Assembly: GCA_963702495.1 (NCBI GenBank)
Contig: CAVPDA010000019.1
Coordinates: forward strand, 248,001 to 312,000
Length of the DNA: 64,000 nucleotides
Direction of reading: 5' to 3'
Source of the DNA: CAVPDA01 sp963702495
GTDB lineage: Bacteria > Pseudomonadota > Gammaproteobacteria > Burkholderiales > Rhodocyclaceae
In this document: piece by piece, positions 1 through 7,881 of the stretch
How the letters are laid out: every line of letters begins with the position of its first letter
Position numbering within the stretch: the stretch's first letter is position 1
The notes under the pieces: model-generated
Told to the model about the DNA's origin: nothing
What the model saw: only the letters and a program-made list of their open reading frames with translations
The model's database searches: none
Translations under genes and position numbers: made by a program

Positions 1-151
1 CGGCAACATCCGGGATATCGCTGTCGTGCGCCCGTTCGCCGGACCCTGTGTCGGCCTGGGCGGACGTTGATCCGGGCACGGTATGCAACTGCCAATGCTC
101 TTCGGTCACGGCGGACAGGCGCCGGATGGTGTTGGTGTCGATCGCATTCAT
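1..151 (-). CDS. N-terminal fragment of an unknown protein, cut by the window edge
   Basis: About fifty codons are visible before the gene leaves the window. It begins MNAIDTNTIRRLSAVTEEHW at an ATG preceded by AAAGGATTT, a fair ribosome site. The visible part is polar, with a Thr/Ser/Asp-rich stretch after residue 25, and has no signal peptide, membrane segment or motif that I recognise. It points the same way as the gene at 328-513, which lies 176 bases upstream, so a shared transcript is possible but not shown. Confidence 0.5.
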   Translation of the reverse strand, partial: MNAIDTNTIRRLSAVTEEHWQLHTVPGSTSAQADTGSGERAHDSDIPDVA

Positions 152-327
152 CGGAAATCCTTTGTGCAGCGCGATCCGTGCCGGCAAATTCGGCGCGTCG
201 GGCTGTGAAATGGTATGGGGCTTGGGCCGCCGGGCCGTACGGCGCCCTCGGCGGGGATACAGGCTACAGGGGTGGAATGACCCGAATGCGGCGGCGGCGC
301 GGGCCGCGCCGCAAGTCTGCCGGCCGC

Positions 328-513
328 TCAGGCGCGCCGGCGCGCCTCGGCGGCCGGGCGCTCGATCCGCCGCGCGATGCCCGGGGCGGACGGCATCTGG
401 GCGACGTCGAACTGCGCCGTGACGACCTCGGGCAGGCTGTAGTGCGCGGCGATGACTCGCATGTCATCGGTGTCCAGGCCGCTGAACGCGATGCAGTCCT
501 GCAATGTGATCAT
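328..513 (-). CDS. small conserved-looking protein, 61 residues
   Basis: The start is set at MITLQDCIAFSGL because GGAGG sits five bases before that ATG; the in-frame ATG 21 bases further upstream (MHEMEDT) has no such site. The body is a short soluble helical protein (SGLDTDDMRVIAAHYSLPEV) followed by an Arg-rich tail (IARRIERPAAEARRRA). There is no signal peptide or membrane segment. Similar short proteins are common in betaproteobacteria, but I cannot give a function. A long antisense frame covers it and is judged a GC-bias shadow. Confidence 0.55.
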   Translation of the reverse strand: MITLQDCIAFSGLDTDDMRVIAAHYSLPEVVTAQFDVAQMPSAPGIARRIERPAAEARRRA

Positions 514-885
514 GGTGTCCTCCATCTCATGCATGGGTTTCTCGCCGAGGCAGGCAGGGAGCTCTTGGCCCCCGGGCGCTTCCGACGAAATCAACGCTCG
601 GCCGATGCGGCGCGGCGCTACGAATACGGGCATTCTACAGCACCGTTGTTACCCTGCCATTACAAAGGCATTGCCGACCAAGGCAACGCGGCGCGATCCC
701 AATTCTGATCGACCGCCCGGAACGAGGTTGGTTCCCCCTCGAATCCGTTTCGCCTTGCGCAGCGCAGCTCCCTCTGCTGCCCCCCTGCCTTCCAACCGAT
801 CACAAAACTGCAGGCTTTCGTGACGGCGATGTGACTTGTTGCAGCGACACTGCAAACGTGACCCGAGCAACCGCAGGAGGAAGCC
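514..885. other. gene-free stretch with regulatory repeats near its right end
   Basis: No convincing coding frame is present. The left part is upstream of the minus-strand gene ending at 328. The right part, from about 815, carries the direct-repeat motif described at 819-835 and another CGTGAC at 857-862. The base composition around 600-700 is less GC-rich than in the genes. Nothing else is recognised. Confidence 0.5.
819..835 (+). promoter_or_regulatory. tandem half-sites CGTGAC-N5-TGTGAC, candidate OmpR-type regulator site
   Basis: Two hexamers start 11 bases apart at 819 and 830. A third CGTGAC lies at 857. They sit 51-67 bases before the ATG of the gene at 886. The same arrangement occurs upstream of three other units in this window (18350-18388, 20272-20310, 27869-27885). 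OmpR/PhoB-family regulators bind 11-bp direct repeats, and such a regulator is encoded two genes downstream, so autoregulation is inferred. Confidence 0.55.
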
Positions 886-1326
886 ATGGACAGCACACCG
901 CAATCGACCGCATCCCGCCGCGCCCCGGACCCCGCGCGCGCAGCCGCTCAACCCGCGCCGGCGACTCCGCGCCGGAGCGGCGTTCACCGCTCGCCGGACG
1001 CCACCCACGCACTCACCGCGCACGTCCTGCGGCGCGAGACCCGGCAGTTTCGCGGCAGTGGCGGAATCAGCGAAGAGAACGCGAGCCTCGGCTTCCGCCC
1101 CGCCTTCTACGACACCCGGACGCGCACGGCATATCTGTCGCGCTTCCGCAACGGCGACCCAGCGCCCTGCCACATTCTGGACGGCCTGCCTGAGGAATTG
1201 GTGACGGCGCGCGACGCCTGCGGCCGTGTCCGAGCCGTGCTCCCGTCCCTCGTCTCCGGCTTCCTGCTGCGCGGACAGTTCTACAACCGCGAGGAGGCAG
1301 CGCGCAAGGCGGCAGAGCTGAACTGA
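886..1326 (+). CDS. protein of unknown function preceding a two-component pair, 146 residues
   Basis: The start ATG follows a strong AGGAGGAAGCC site. Residues 1-45 are Pro/Ala/Arg-rich and probably disordered. The remainder looks folded: an ISEENASLGFRPAFYDTRT segment, then YLSRFRNGDPAPCHILDGLP, then a helix ending REEAARKAAELN. There is no signal peptide. The gene lies 171 bases before the response regulator on the same strand and directly after the repeat motif at 819-835, so it probably forms the head of the regulator operon and responds to it. I do not recognise the family. Confidence 0.6.
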   Translation: MDSTPQSTASRRAPDPARAAAQPAPATPRRSGVHRSPDATHALTAHVLRRETRQFRGSGGISEENASLGFRPAFYDTRTRTAYLSRFRNGDPAPCHILDGLPEELVTARDACGRVRAVLPSLVSGFLLRGQFYNREEAARKAAELN

Positions 1327-1497
1327 ATCGGCTCGACCGGCGCGGCGCCTGCGACCGCCGGCGCGCGGCGCGGGGAAACAGGCTGCTAGAATGAAACCGG
1401 GTCCGATAGACAACGAGAATGTTCGCTGCGGCGGCCGACGCCAGCCGGCGACCGCAGGCAGCGGGCAGACGTCGGCGACACAAGCGAGGTACACCGG

Positions 1498-2202
1498 ATG
1501 GCGCGACAGGTATTGGTCATCGAGGACGACGAGGACATCTCGAGGCTGGTCAAGCTGCAACTGACCGAGCTCTCCTGCACGGTGAAGACGGCCTACGACG
1601 GCATCGTCGGTCTGGCCGAGGCCGAGTCCCGGCCCTATGACCTCATCATCCTCGATCTGATGCTGCCGGGCATGGATGGCCTCGAGATCTGCCGCCGCAT
1701 CCGCGGCAAGGGCCGCTACACGCCGATCCTGATGCTGACCGCCAAGTCCACCGAGCTCGACCGCGTGCTGGGCCTGGAGATGGGCGCCGACGACTATCTC
1801 ACCAAACCCTTCAGCGTACTCGAACTGGCGGCGCGGGTGAAGGCCATCTTCCGCCGGGTGGACAACCTCGCCCATCCCGAAGGCAAGGACAAGGTGATCG
1901 AGTCGGGGCCGCTGCGGGTGGACGTGGAACGGCGCGAAGTGACGCTGGCGGGCAAGCCGGTCGAGCTCACGGCGAAGGAATTCGACCTGCTGCTGCACTT
2001 CGCCGAGAATCCCGGCCGCGTGTATAGCCGCACCCAGCTCCTGGACAAGGTGTGGGGCTACAGCCATAGCGGCTACGAGCACACGGTCAATTCGCACATC
2101 AACCGGCTGCGCGCGAAGATCGAGGCCAATCCGAACCAGCCGGAGTTCATCCAGACGGTGTGGGGGGTCGGGTACAAATTCCGCGACCGGGCCGCAGGCT
2201 AG
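1498..2202 (+). CDS. OmpR/PhoB-family response regulator, 234 residues
   Basis: A receiver domain (residues about 4-118) carries the acidic pocket EDDED, the phosphoacceptor Asp53 in ILDLMLPGMDG and the conserved Lys103 in LTKPF. A winged-helix DNA-binding domain follows (residues about 130-230; ELTAKEFDLLLHFAENPGR, YEHTVNSHINRLRAKIE, VWGVGYKF). The length is typical. It ends six bases before the histidine kinase gene at 2209, so the pair is co-translated. DNA recognition by this family uses tandem repeats, which makes it the best candidate to bind the 11-bp-pitch motif found before four units in this window. The signal is not evident. Confidence 0.9.
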   Translation: MARQVLVIEDDEDISRLVKLQLTELSCTVKTAYDGIVGLAEAESRPYDLIILDLMLPGMDGLEICRRIRGKGRYTPILMLTAKSTELDRVLGLEMGADDYLTKPFSVLELAARVKAIFRRVDNLAHPEGKDKVIESGPLRVDVERREVTLAGKPVELTAKEFDLLLHFAENPGRVYSRTQLLDKVWGYSHSGYEHTVNSHINRLRAKIEANPNQPEFIQTVWGVGYKFRDRAAG

Positions 2203-2208
2203 CGCACC

Positions 2209-3273
2209 ATGTTCCGGTCGCTCTACGGCAAGCTGGCGATGGTGCTGATGCTGGTGTTCTTCGCCATCGGCGCCGCCTTCATCCTGGCGACGGAGCAGAT
2301 GATCGAGGGGCGCCGCCTGCTGCAACTGGCGACCGATCTGATCATCGGCACCATCGCCTTCTCCCTGCTCGCCGCCCTCATCGTCTTCAATCTGCTGACG
2401 CGGCGGCTGCGCGTGCTGGCGGCGGAGATGGACGCCTTCCGCGCTGGCGGCTTCCGCCAGCCGCGGCGCGTCCTGAGCGCCAGCCCTGGAGGTGATGAGA
2501 TCGATCGTCTGGTCATGGCGTTCCAAGAGATGTCGGAGCGCATCGCGAGCCAGCTTCAGGCGCTGGAACACAACGACGAGCAGCGGCGCGAGCTGCTGGC
2601 CAACGTTTCCCACGACCTGCGCACGCCGCTGGCCTCGATGCAGGGTTACCTGGAGACTCTGCTGCTCAAGCACGGCACCCTGCCGCCCGAGGAGGAACGC
2701 GCCTACCTCGAGGTCGCGGCCAAGCACAGCGAGCGCCTTGGCAGGCTGGTGCGCGACCTGTTCGAACTGACCAAGCTGGAAGCCAACGAGGTGCGGCCGC
2801 AGACGGAAGTGTTCCCGGTTACCGAACTGGTGCAGGACGTGCTGCAGAAATTCCAGCTCGCGGCGGAACAGCGCGGTCTGCGCCTGGACCATCATTTCGG
2901 CAGCGCCGTGCCGGCGGTGCAGGCCGATATCGGTATGATCGAGCGCATCCTGGAGAATCTGATCGAGAACGCGATGCGCCACACGCCGAGCGGCGGCGTG
3001 GTACGGGTCGCCGTGGACGCCGAGCGCGAGCGCGTTCTGCTGCGCGTCAGCGACACCGGTCGCGGCATTTCGCGGGAAGACCTGCCCAATGTCTTCGACC
3101 GCTACTACCGCGTCGACCGCAGCGAATTCGGAGCCGAGGGCAGCGCCGGTCTGGGCCTGGCGATCACCCGCCGTGTCGTGGAACTGCATGGCGGCCGCAT
3201 CGAGGTGGACAGCACCCTGGGAGCGGGCACCACCTTCCGCTTCGACCTGCCCGCCGCTTCCGGGGTCGCGTAG
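2209..3273 (+). CDS. membrane histidine kinase lacking a sensor loop, 354 residues
   Basis: Two membrane segments (about residues 9-28 and 43-62) are separated by only about 14 residues, so there is almost no periplasmic sensor domain. A HAMP-like region follows, then the phospho-accepting His135 in VSHDLRTPLASM, and a HATPase domain with the N box (ENLIENAMRHT), the G1 box (DTGRGI) and the G2 box (GAEGSAGLGLAI). It is complete and pairs with the regulator six bases upstream. With so short an extracytoplasmic part it probably senses within the membrane or through a partner protein. The gene ends where the convergent PAS-GAF gene is approached (182 bases away). Confidence 0.9.
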   Translation: MFRSLYGKLAMVLMLVFFAIGAAFILATEQMIEGRRLLQLATDLIIGTIAFSLLAALIVFNLLTRRLRVLAAEMDAFRAGGFRQPRRVLSASPGGDEIDRLVMAFQEMSERIASQLQALEHNDEQRRELLANVSHDLRTPLASMQGYLETLLLKHGTLPPEEERAYLEVAAKHSERLGRLVRDLFELTKLEANEVRPQTEVFPVTELVQDVLQKFQLAAEQRGLRLDHHFGSAVPAVQADIGMIERILENLIENAMRHTPSGGVVRVAVDAERERVLLRVSDTGRGISREDLPNVFDRYYRVDRSEFGAEGSAGLGLAITRRVVELHGGRIEVDSTLGAGTTFRFDLPAASGVA

Positions 3274-3455
3274 TTCCCAGGGACTGGTTGCCAGGCTTGT
3301 AGGCCGGCGCGCCGCGGTCTAGATTGCGGCGCCGGAATCCTGTGCCGCCTCCGTCGGCGGAAAGGAAACCCTCGGTCATGCCGCCGCCATTGCCAGCGGC
3401 GGCCCGCCGATCTTGCTGGTGGCGGAGGAACAGACCTTCGGCTTCTGACAATCTC

Positions 3456-4694
3456 TCAGTGCAGGCGCGAGGTTTCGAGCCTACGCTTGAGCAGGGTGCG
3501 CTCCAGTTCCGCCGCCGCGCGCACCGAAAAGATCTTGAAGATGGCCAAGTGCGGCAGATCCTGGCGCATGGGCTTGCCGTCCATGCAGGCGAAGTGGCCG
3601 ATGATCTTCCCGGCGGAGTCGAACATGGGCACGCCGATGTAGCTGTCGCGGTCGTACTGCTTTTCCAGCGGCCAGATGTCGCACACGCCGGTCGGCACAT
3701 AGACCGTCTCGCGCCGGGTGATCACCGCGCCGCAGGAGGTGCCGTCCAGCTCGTACTCGAAGTTGTCCCAGAACTTGCCGCGGGAGTAGTAGGCGAGGGT
3801 TCGCGCCCGCGTCGGCGGGTCGTCCGGGCAGTAGCACACCAGGTTGTCGCGCGTGCCCAGGATCGCCGACAGGTTGCGCATCAGGGCTTGGAAGAACTCC
3901 AGTCCGGACACGGCGGAAAGTCCCTCGGCGGCCTGGATCAGGGTCTCCTCCAGCTCCTTGCGGCCATGGATGTCGATGTCCATCACCAGCATGCGGTAGG
4001 GCTTGCCGCTGGCATGGCGCAGCGCGGTGCCGCGCGACTGCACCCAGCGATAGCGCCCGTCGCGGTGGCGCAGCCGATACTCGGCGTCGAAATGGGGCGT
4101 CAGCCCGTCGATGTGATTGTCGAGACGGATCAGGATCGCGTCACGATCGTCGGCATGCAGCAGATCGCGCCAGTCCTCGATGCGCGCCAAGCCCGCATCG
4201 ACCTGGCCGAGCATGCCCTGCCAGCGCGGCGAGAACTGGACCGCACCGCTCTTGATGTCCCACTCCCAGACGCCGTCGTTGGCCCGCTCGACCGTCAAGG
4301 CGTACCGTTCCTCGCATTCGCGCAGGCTCGCGTCCACTTTCTGGCGCTGCTCCGCACCCTGAGCGAGGCGCTGATCGGACTCGTCGATGCGATGCCGCAT
4401 CAGCGCCAGCCTGGTGGCGAGCCGGCCGACCTCGTCTCCGTCGCCAGGCGCTGTCGAGCGCTCGCCCCCCGCTGCATCCCCCGCCTGCCGCACCAGGTCC
4501 CGCAGCGGCCGCCCCACCCGCAGCTCGGCCTGGAACGCAGCGAACAGCAGCAGGGCCAGGGCTGCCGGCACCGAACAGGGCGCCCTTCCCGCGGCGGCGG
4601 CGGCCGGCACGTCCAGCAGCGTCAAGAAAACCCAAGCCGCAAGCAAGGCCGCGGCCAGCAGCAACGGCAGCAGCAGTTTCACGCGCAGACTCAT
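3456..4694 (-). CDS. membrane-anchored PAS-GAF sensor without an output domain
   Basis: The start MSLRVKLLLPLLL follows GGAGGAACAGGGTG; a longer frame upstream has no better site and would overlap the previous gene. There are two N-terminal membrane segments, a HAMP-like helix, then a PAS domain with PAC motif (GVWEWDIKSGAVQFSPRW, RHRDGRYRWVQSRGTALRHA) and a GAF-like domain (ELDGTSCGAVITRRETVYVP, SYIGVPMFDSAGKIIGHFAC). The protein then stops, with no kinase, GGDEF or methyl-accepting region. It has a paralogue at 28244-29509 with the same architecture. The role is probably that of an input module for another protein. It is the last gene of the minus-strand chain from 15.6 kb. Confidence 0.8.
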   Translation of the reverse strand: MSLRVKLLLPLLLAAALLAAWVFLTLLDVPAAAAAGRAPCSVPAALALLLFAAFQAELRVGRPLRDLVRQAGDAAGGERSTAPGDGDEVGRLATRLALMRHRIDESDQRLAQGAEQRQKVDASLRECEERYALTVERANDGVWEWDIKSGAVQFSPRWQGMLGQVDAGLARIEDWRDLLHADDRDAILIRLDNHIDGLTPHFDAEYRLRHRDGRYRWVQSRGTALRHASGKPYRMLVMDIDIHGRKELEETLIQAAEGLSAVSGLEFFQALMRNLSAILGTRDNLVCYCPDDPPTRARTLAYYSRGKFWDNFEYELDGTSCGAVITRRETVYVPTGVCDIWPLEKQYDRDSYIGVPMFDSAGKIIGHFACMDGKPMRQDLPHLAIFKIFSVRAAAELERTLLKRRLETSRLH

Positions 4695-4731
4695 CACCCT
4701 GTTCCTCCGCCCGAAAGATTCAAGGTTCAAT

Positions 4732-7008
4732 CTAGTCCACCGGCGCCAGGGTGCCGGCCGGTCCGCGGCTGCCCGGATCGAGGCGGGCGGCGATTCCGAC
4801 ACCGGCGGCCGCAAGCTCCCGATGCCGGGATTGCGGCGCGTGTTCCGACCTGCTCATTGGCGGGGTTTCGGGCTGTCGGGCGCCGGTGATCAGCCGCGTG
4901 CCGCTGCGATAGGTGAGATAGGCCCAGAACCAGTCCAGCATCACCGATATGCGGTTGCGCAGCCCCACCAGGAAGCCCAGATGCACCGCGCCCCACAGCC
5001 ACCAGGCCAGGCTGCCGGAAAGCCGGACGAAGCCGAAATCCGCCACCGCCGCTTTGCGCCCGATGGTGGCGAGGCTGCCGAGATGGTGGTAGCGGAACGG
5101 TGCCGGCGCCGCGCGGCCGTCGACGCGGGCGCGGATCAGCCGCGCCACGTACTCGCCGCCCTGCTTCGCCGCCGGCGCCAGACCGGGCACAGGCGCGCCG
5201 TTCCACGCCTCGCTCAGGGCCGTGTCGCCGACGGCGAAGACTTCCGGCAGACCCGGCAGCGACAGGTCCGCCCCGACCTTGACGCGCCCGGCCGCGTCGG
5301 CCGCCGCGCCCAGCCACTTCGCCGCCGGCGAGGCCACCACCCCCGCCGCCCACAGCACGGTGCGCGCGGCGATACGCTCGCCGTTCACGACGACTCCTTC
5401 CTCGTCGATGCTTTCCACGCGGCTCCCCACCAGAACCTCGACGCCGAGTTGCTGCAGCGCCAGGTGCGTCTTCACCGACAGGTCCTCGGTGAACGTCGGC
5501 AGGATGCGCGGCGCGGCCTGCACCAGGATCACCCGCGCCGTCGCCGGGTCGATGCGGCGGAACTCGTTTTCCATGCCGAAGCGCGACAGTTCGGCGATGG
5601 CCCCGGCCAGTTCCACCCCGGTCGGCCCGCCGCCGACGACGAGGAAGGTGAGCAGGCTGCGCCGCTCGCGCGGATCGTCCGTCGCCTCCGCCTGCTCGAA
5701 GGCGGTGAGCAGGCGCCGCCGCACCTCGGTGGCATCCTCCACGCGCTTGAGGCCGGGCGCGTAGGGCGCCCAATCGTCGCGGCCGAAATAGGAGTGGGCG
5801 GCGCCGGTGGCCAGCACCAGGAAGTCGTAGCCGATGCGCTGGCCGGACATCAGCACTTCGCGCCGCCCGGTGTCCACGCCGGTCACTTCGCCGAACAGCA
5901 CGCGCACGTTGTAATGCTCGCGGAACAGACCGCGCACCGGTGTGGCGACGTCCCCCGGGGCGAGCCCTGCCGTCGCCACCTGATACAGCAGGGGCTGGAA
6001 CAGGTGGTAGTTGTGGCGGTCGATCAGCGTCACGGCGACGCGGGCGCGGGTGAGCGCCGCGGCGCAGGCCAGCCCGCCGAAGCCGGCGCCGACGATCACC
6101 ACCCGCGGCAGGCCGTCCAGACTCGACTGCGGCCGACCCTGGAGCCGCGGGTCGCGGCGGCGCACCGCCGCCGCGACCAGGGTGTCGATCGCGAGGGTTC
6201 CCGGACCCCGCAGTGCCAGCAGGCTCAGCGCCATCAGCCAGTAGGGATAGGCCTCGACGCTTGGACCCATCATCTGCGCGCCGGCCACGGCCGCCATCAG
6301 CAGCAGGGCGGCGGGACGCGCCGCGAGACCCGGGCCCAGCAGCGCCGCGCCGAGCAGTGCCGCCGGCCCGGCGAAGCCCGCGGCCGACTGCAGCGGCAAC
6401 CAGGCTGCCGCGGCGCTGCCGGCGAGCGCGCCGGCGGCGATCATCGCCGACGCCAGCCACAGCCGCAGCGCCAGCGCATAGAGCGGCGCCAGGCGGCGCG
6501 TCGCCCGCGCGAACAGGCGCGCCACCGCACCCGCCAGCGGCAGGGCGGTACGCGCCAGACCGCGGCCGAGCAGCGCGTCCAGGGAAAGCCCCCCGGCACC
6601 CCGCACAACGAACCAGCCCAGCAGGGCCGCCCAGAACAGGTGCGCGTCCAGTTCGCGGTAGTTGAACTGGATCACCAGCGCCAGCGCCGCCAGGGCAGCC
6701 GCGGCGAAGCGGGTGGCGAGCCCGGCGGCGAGCAGAATGGAGCCGGCCAGTTCGACGGCGACGCCGAGCCAGGCCGCCGTGACCGGGTCCAGCCAGGCCA
6801 CCGGATACTCGTAGGCGGCGAGTTGCAGGGCGTTCTCCCAGTTTCCGGCCTTGAGCACGCCGGAGACGAAGAACACCTGCGCCAGTGCCAGGCGGATCAG
6901 CAGTTCCACCACCGGCCCGGCCGAGCGCTCCACGAAGCGGGTTACGGCCGCAAGAGCCTCCGCCACCCTGGCCAGCCGGACCGCAGCGGGTGCCTGTTCG
7001 CTTTTCAT
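4732..7008 (-). CDS. type II NADH dehydrogenase with an N-terminal DoxX-like membrane domain, 758 residues
   Basis: The start MKSEQAPAAVRL overlaps the aquaporin stop as ATGA and follows GGAGGGCAGG. Residues 1 to about 310 hold many hydrophobic helices of DoxX type (RLALAQVFFVSGVLKAGNWE). From about residue 320 a two-dinucleotide-fold oxidoreductase begins: FAD site VVIVGAGFGGLACA, NADH site FLVVGGGPTGVELAGAIAEL, and a second FAD motif EVFAVGDTAL. The C-terminal hydrophobic stretch near WAVHLGFL-type residues would attach to the membrane. NDH-2 enzymes pass electrons from NADH to quinone without pumping protons. About 430 residues is normal for NDH-2, so the DoxX part is an extra fused module. 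DoxX proteins are linked to thiol/sulfur redox and to terminal oxidases. Confidence 0.85.
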   Translation of the reverse strand: MKSEQAPAAVRLARVAEALAAVTRFVERSAGPVVELLIRLALAQVFFVSGVLKAGNWENALQLAAYEYPVAWLDPVTAAWLGVAVELAGSILLAAGLATRFAAAALAALALVIQFNYRELDAHLFWAALLGWFVVRGAGGLSLDALLGRGLARTALPLAGAVARLFARATRRLAPLYALALRLWLASAMIAAGALAGSAAAAWLPLQSAAGFAGPAALLGAALLGPGLAARPAALLLMAAVAGAQMMGPSVEAYPYWLMALSLLALRGPGTLAIDTLVAAAVRRRDPRLQGRPQSSLDGLPRVVIVGAGFGGLACAAALTRARVAVTLIDRHNYHLFQPLLYQVATAGLAPGDVATPVRGLFREHYNVRVLFGEVTGVDTGRREVLMSGQRIGYDFLVLATGAAHSYFGRDDWAPYAPGLKRVEDATEVRRRLLTAFEQAEATDDPRERRSLLTFLVVGGGPTGVELAGAIAELSRFGMENEFRRIDPATARVILVQAAPRILPTFTEDLSVKTHLALQQLGVEVLVGSRVESIDEEGVVVNGERIAARTVLWAAGVVASPAAKWLGAAADAAGRVKVGADLSLPGLPEVFAVGDTALSEAWNGAPVPGLAPAAKQGGEYVARLIRARVDGRAAPAPFRYHHLGSLATIGRKAAVADFGFVRLSGSLAWWLWGAVHLGFLVGLRNRISVMLDWFWAYLTYRSGTRLITGARQPETPPMSRSEHAPQSRHRELAAAGVGIAARLDPGSRGPAGTLAPVD

Positions 7009-7868
7009 GATCCCTGCCCTCCTGCGCCCAGGGGCGCGCCGTCGCATGACTCAGCGGCCGGCACGCCGTGCGCGCCGTAGCGGCAGCGGAAGATGCAGCG
7101 CTTGCCGTTGTCATGATGAAGCTTGCAGCACAGCACGGCGTCGGCGCCGGCGACGCCGTGATACAGTGCGGCGGCCAGCAGCATGCCCAGGGGCGGCGCT
7201 GTGAAATAGACCCAGACCGCCTGCCACAACTGCGCCGTGAGCGCGGAACCGAAGGTCCGGGCCGGGTTCATGCTCATGCCCGACAGGGGCGCCTCGACCG
7301 TGATGTAGAGCGCCACCAGCGCCCCGGCGGCGAGTCCGGTGTAGCGGTTCAGCTCCCGTGAGTTGCTGAAGCCGAGCACTGCCAGCATGAGCCCGGCGGA
7401 AATCGCGAACTCGGCGCCGAAGCCGACCCAGGCGCCCTCCGGGCCGGGAACCGTGGCGACGAAATTGACCGCCGCATGGGACAGCAGCGGCGCACCCAGC
7501 AGCAGTGTCGCCACGCCCATGCCGGCCAGCGCACCGGCGAACTGCGCCAGGACGTAGAACGCCGCATCCCAGGGCGCGATCTTGCCCAGGCGCAGGAAGG
7601 TCAGCGTCACCGCCGGATTGAGATGGGCGCCGGACTGCTTGCCCCAGGGCGAGTAGATGATGGCGACGGCGGTCGCTCCCATGGCCAGTCCCATCAGCAG
7701 GCGCCGCAGCAGGCCGTCGTCCAGCGACTGGCGCAGCGGCGAGCCCGGATGCTCCAGCAGGACGGCGAAAACGCAGGCCGAAATCATGAACAGGCCGAGA
7801 CCGGCGGCTTCCATCAGGTATTCGGGCCAGTGTGCAGCCAGCGCCTGGCGCAGGTCGCTCGTTTCCAT
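7005..7868 (-). CDS. aquaporin / glycerol-channel family protein, 287 residues
   Basis: Both NPA boxes of the MIP family are present: SGAHLNPAVTLTFLRLGK in the first half and SGMSMNPARTFGSALT in the second. About six membrane helices flank them. The ATG at 7868 is chosen because it gives the usual MIP amino end (LMEAAGLGLFMISACVFAV) and is preceded by a G-rich site. The tail after the last helix (about 35 residues) is Cys-rich (DAVLCCKLHHDNGKRCIFRC), which is not usual and could bind metal. The stop overlaps the NDH-2 start, so the genes are coupled. The channel would carry water or small solutes. Confidence 0.85.
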   Translation of the reverse strand: METSDLRQALAAHWPEYLMEAAGLGLFMISACVFAVLLEHPGSPLRQSLDDGLLRRLLMGLAMGATAVAIIYSPWGKQSGAHLNPAVTLTFLRLGKIAPWDAAFYVLAQFAGALAGMGVATLLLGAPLLSHAAVNFVATVPGPEGAWVGFGAEFAISAGLMLAVLGFSNSRELNRYTGLAAGALVALYITVEAPLSGMSMNPARTFGSALTAQLWQAVWVYFTAPPLGMLLAAALYHGVAGADAVLCCKLHHDNGKRCIFRCRYGAHGVPAAESCDGAPLGAGGQGS

Positions 7869-7881
7869 GGCGGCCCCCGCT

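Noticed and set aside
649..3189. 846-codon open frame on the minus strand opposite the two-component genes
   Set aside because: It is antisense to a clear response regulator and histidine kinase with strong motifs. Its own sequence is a His/Gln/Ala-rich reading of GC-biased codons, without any family.
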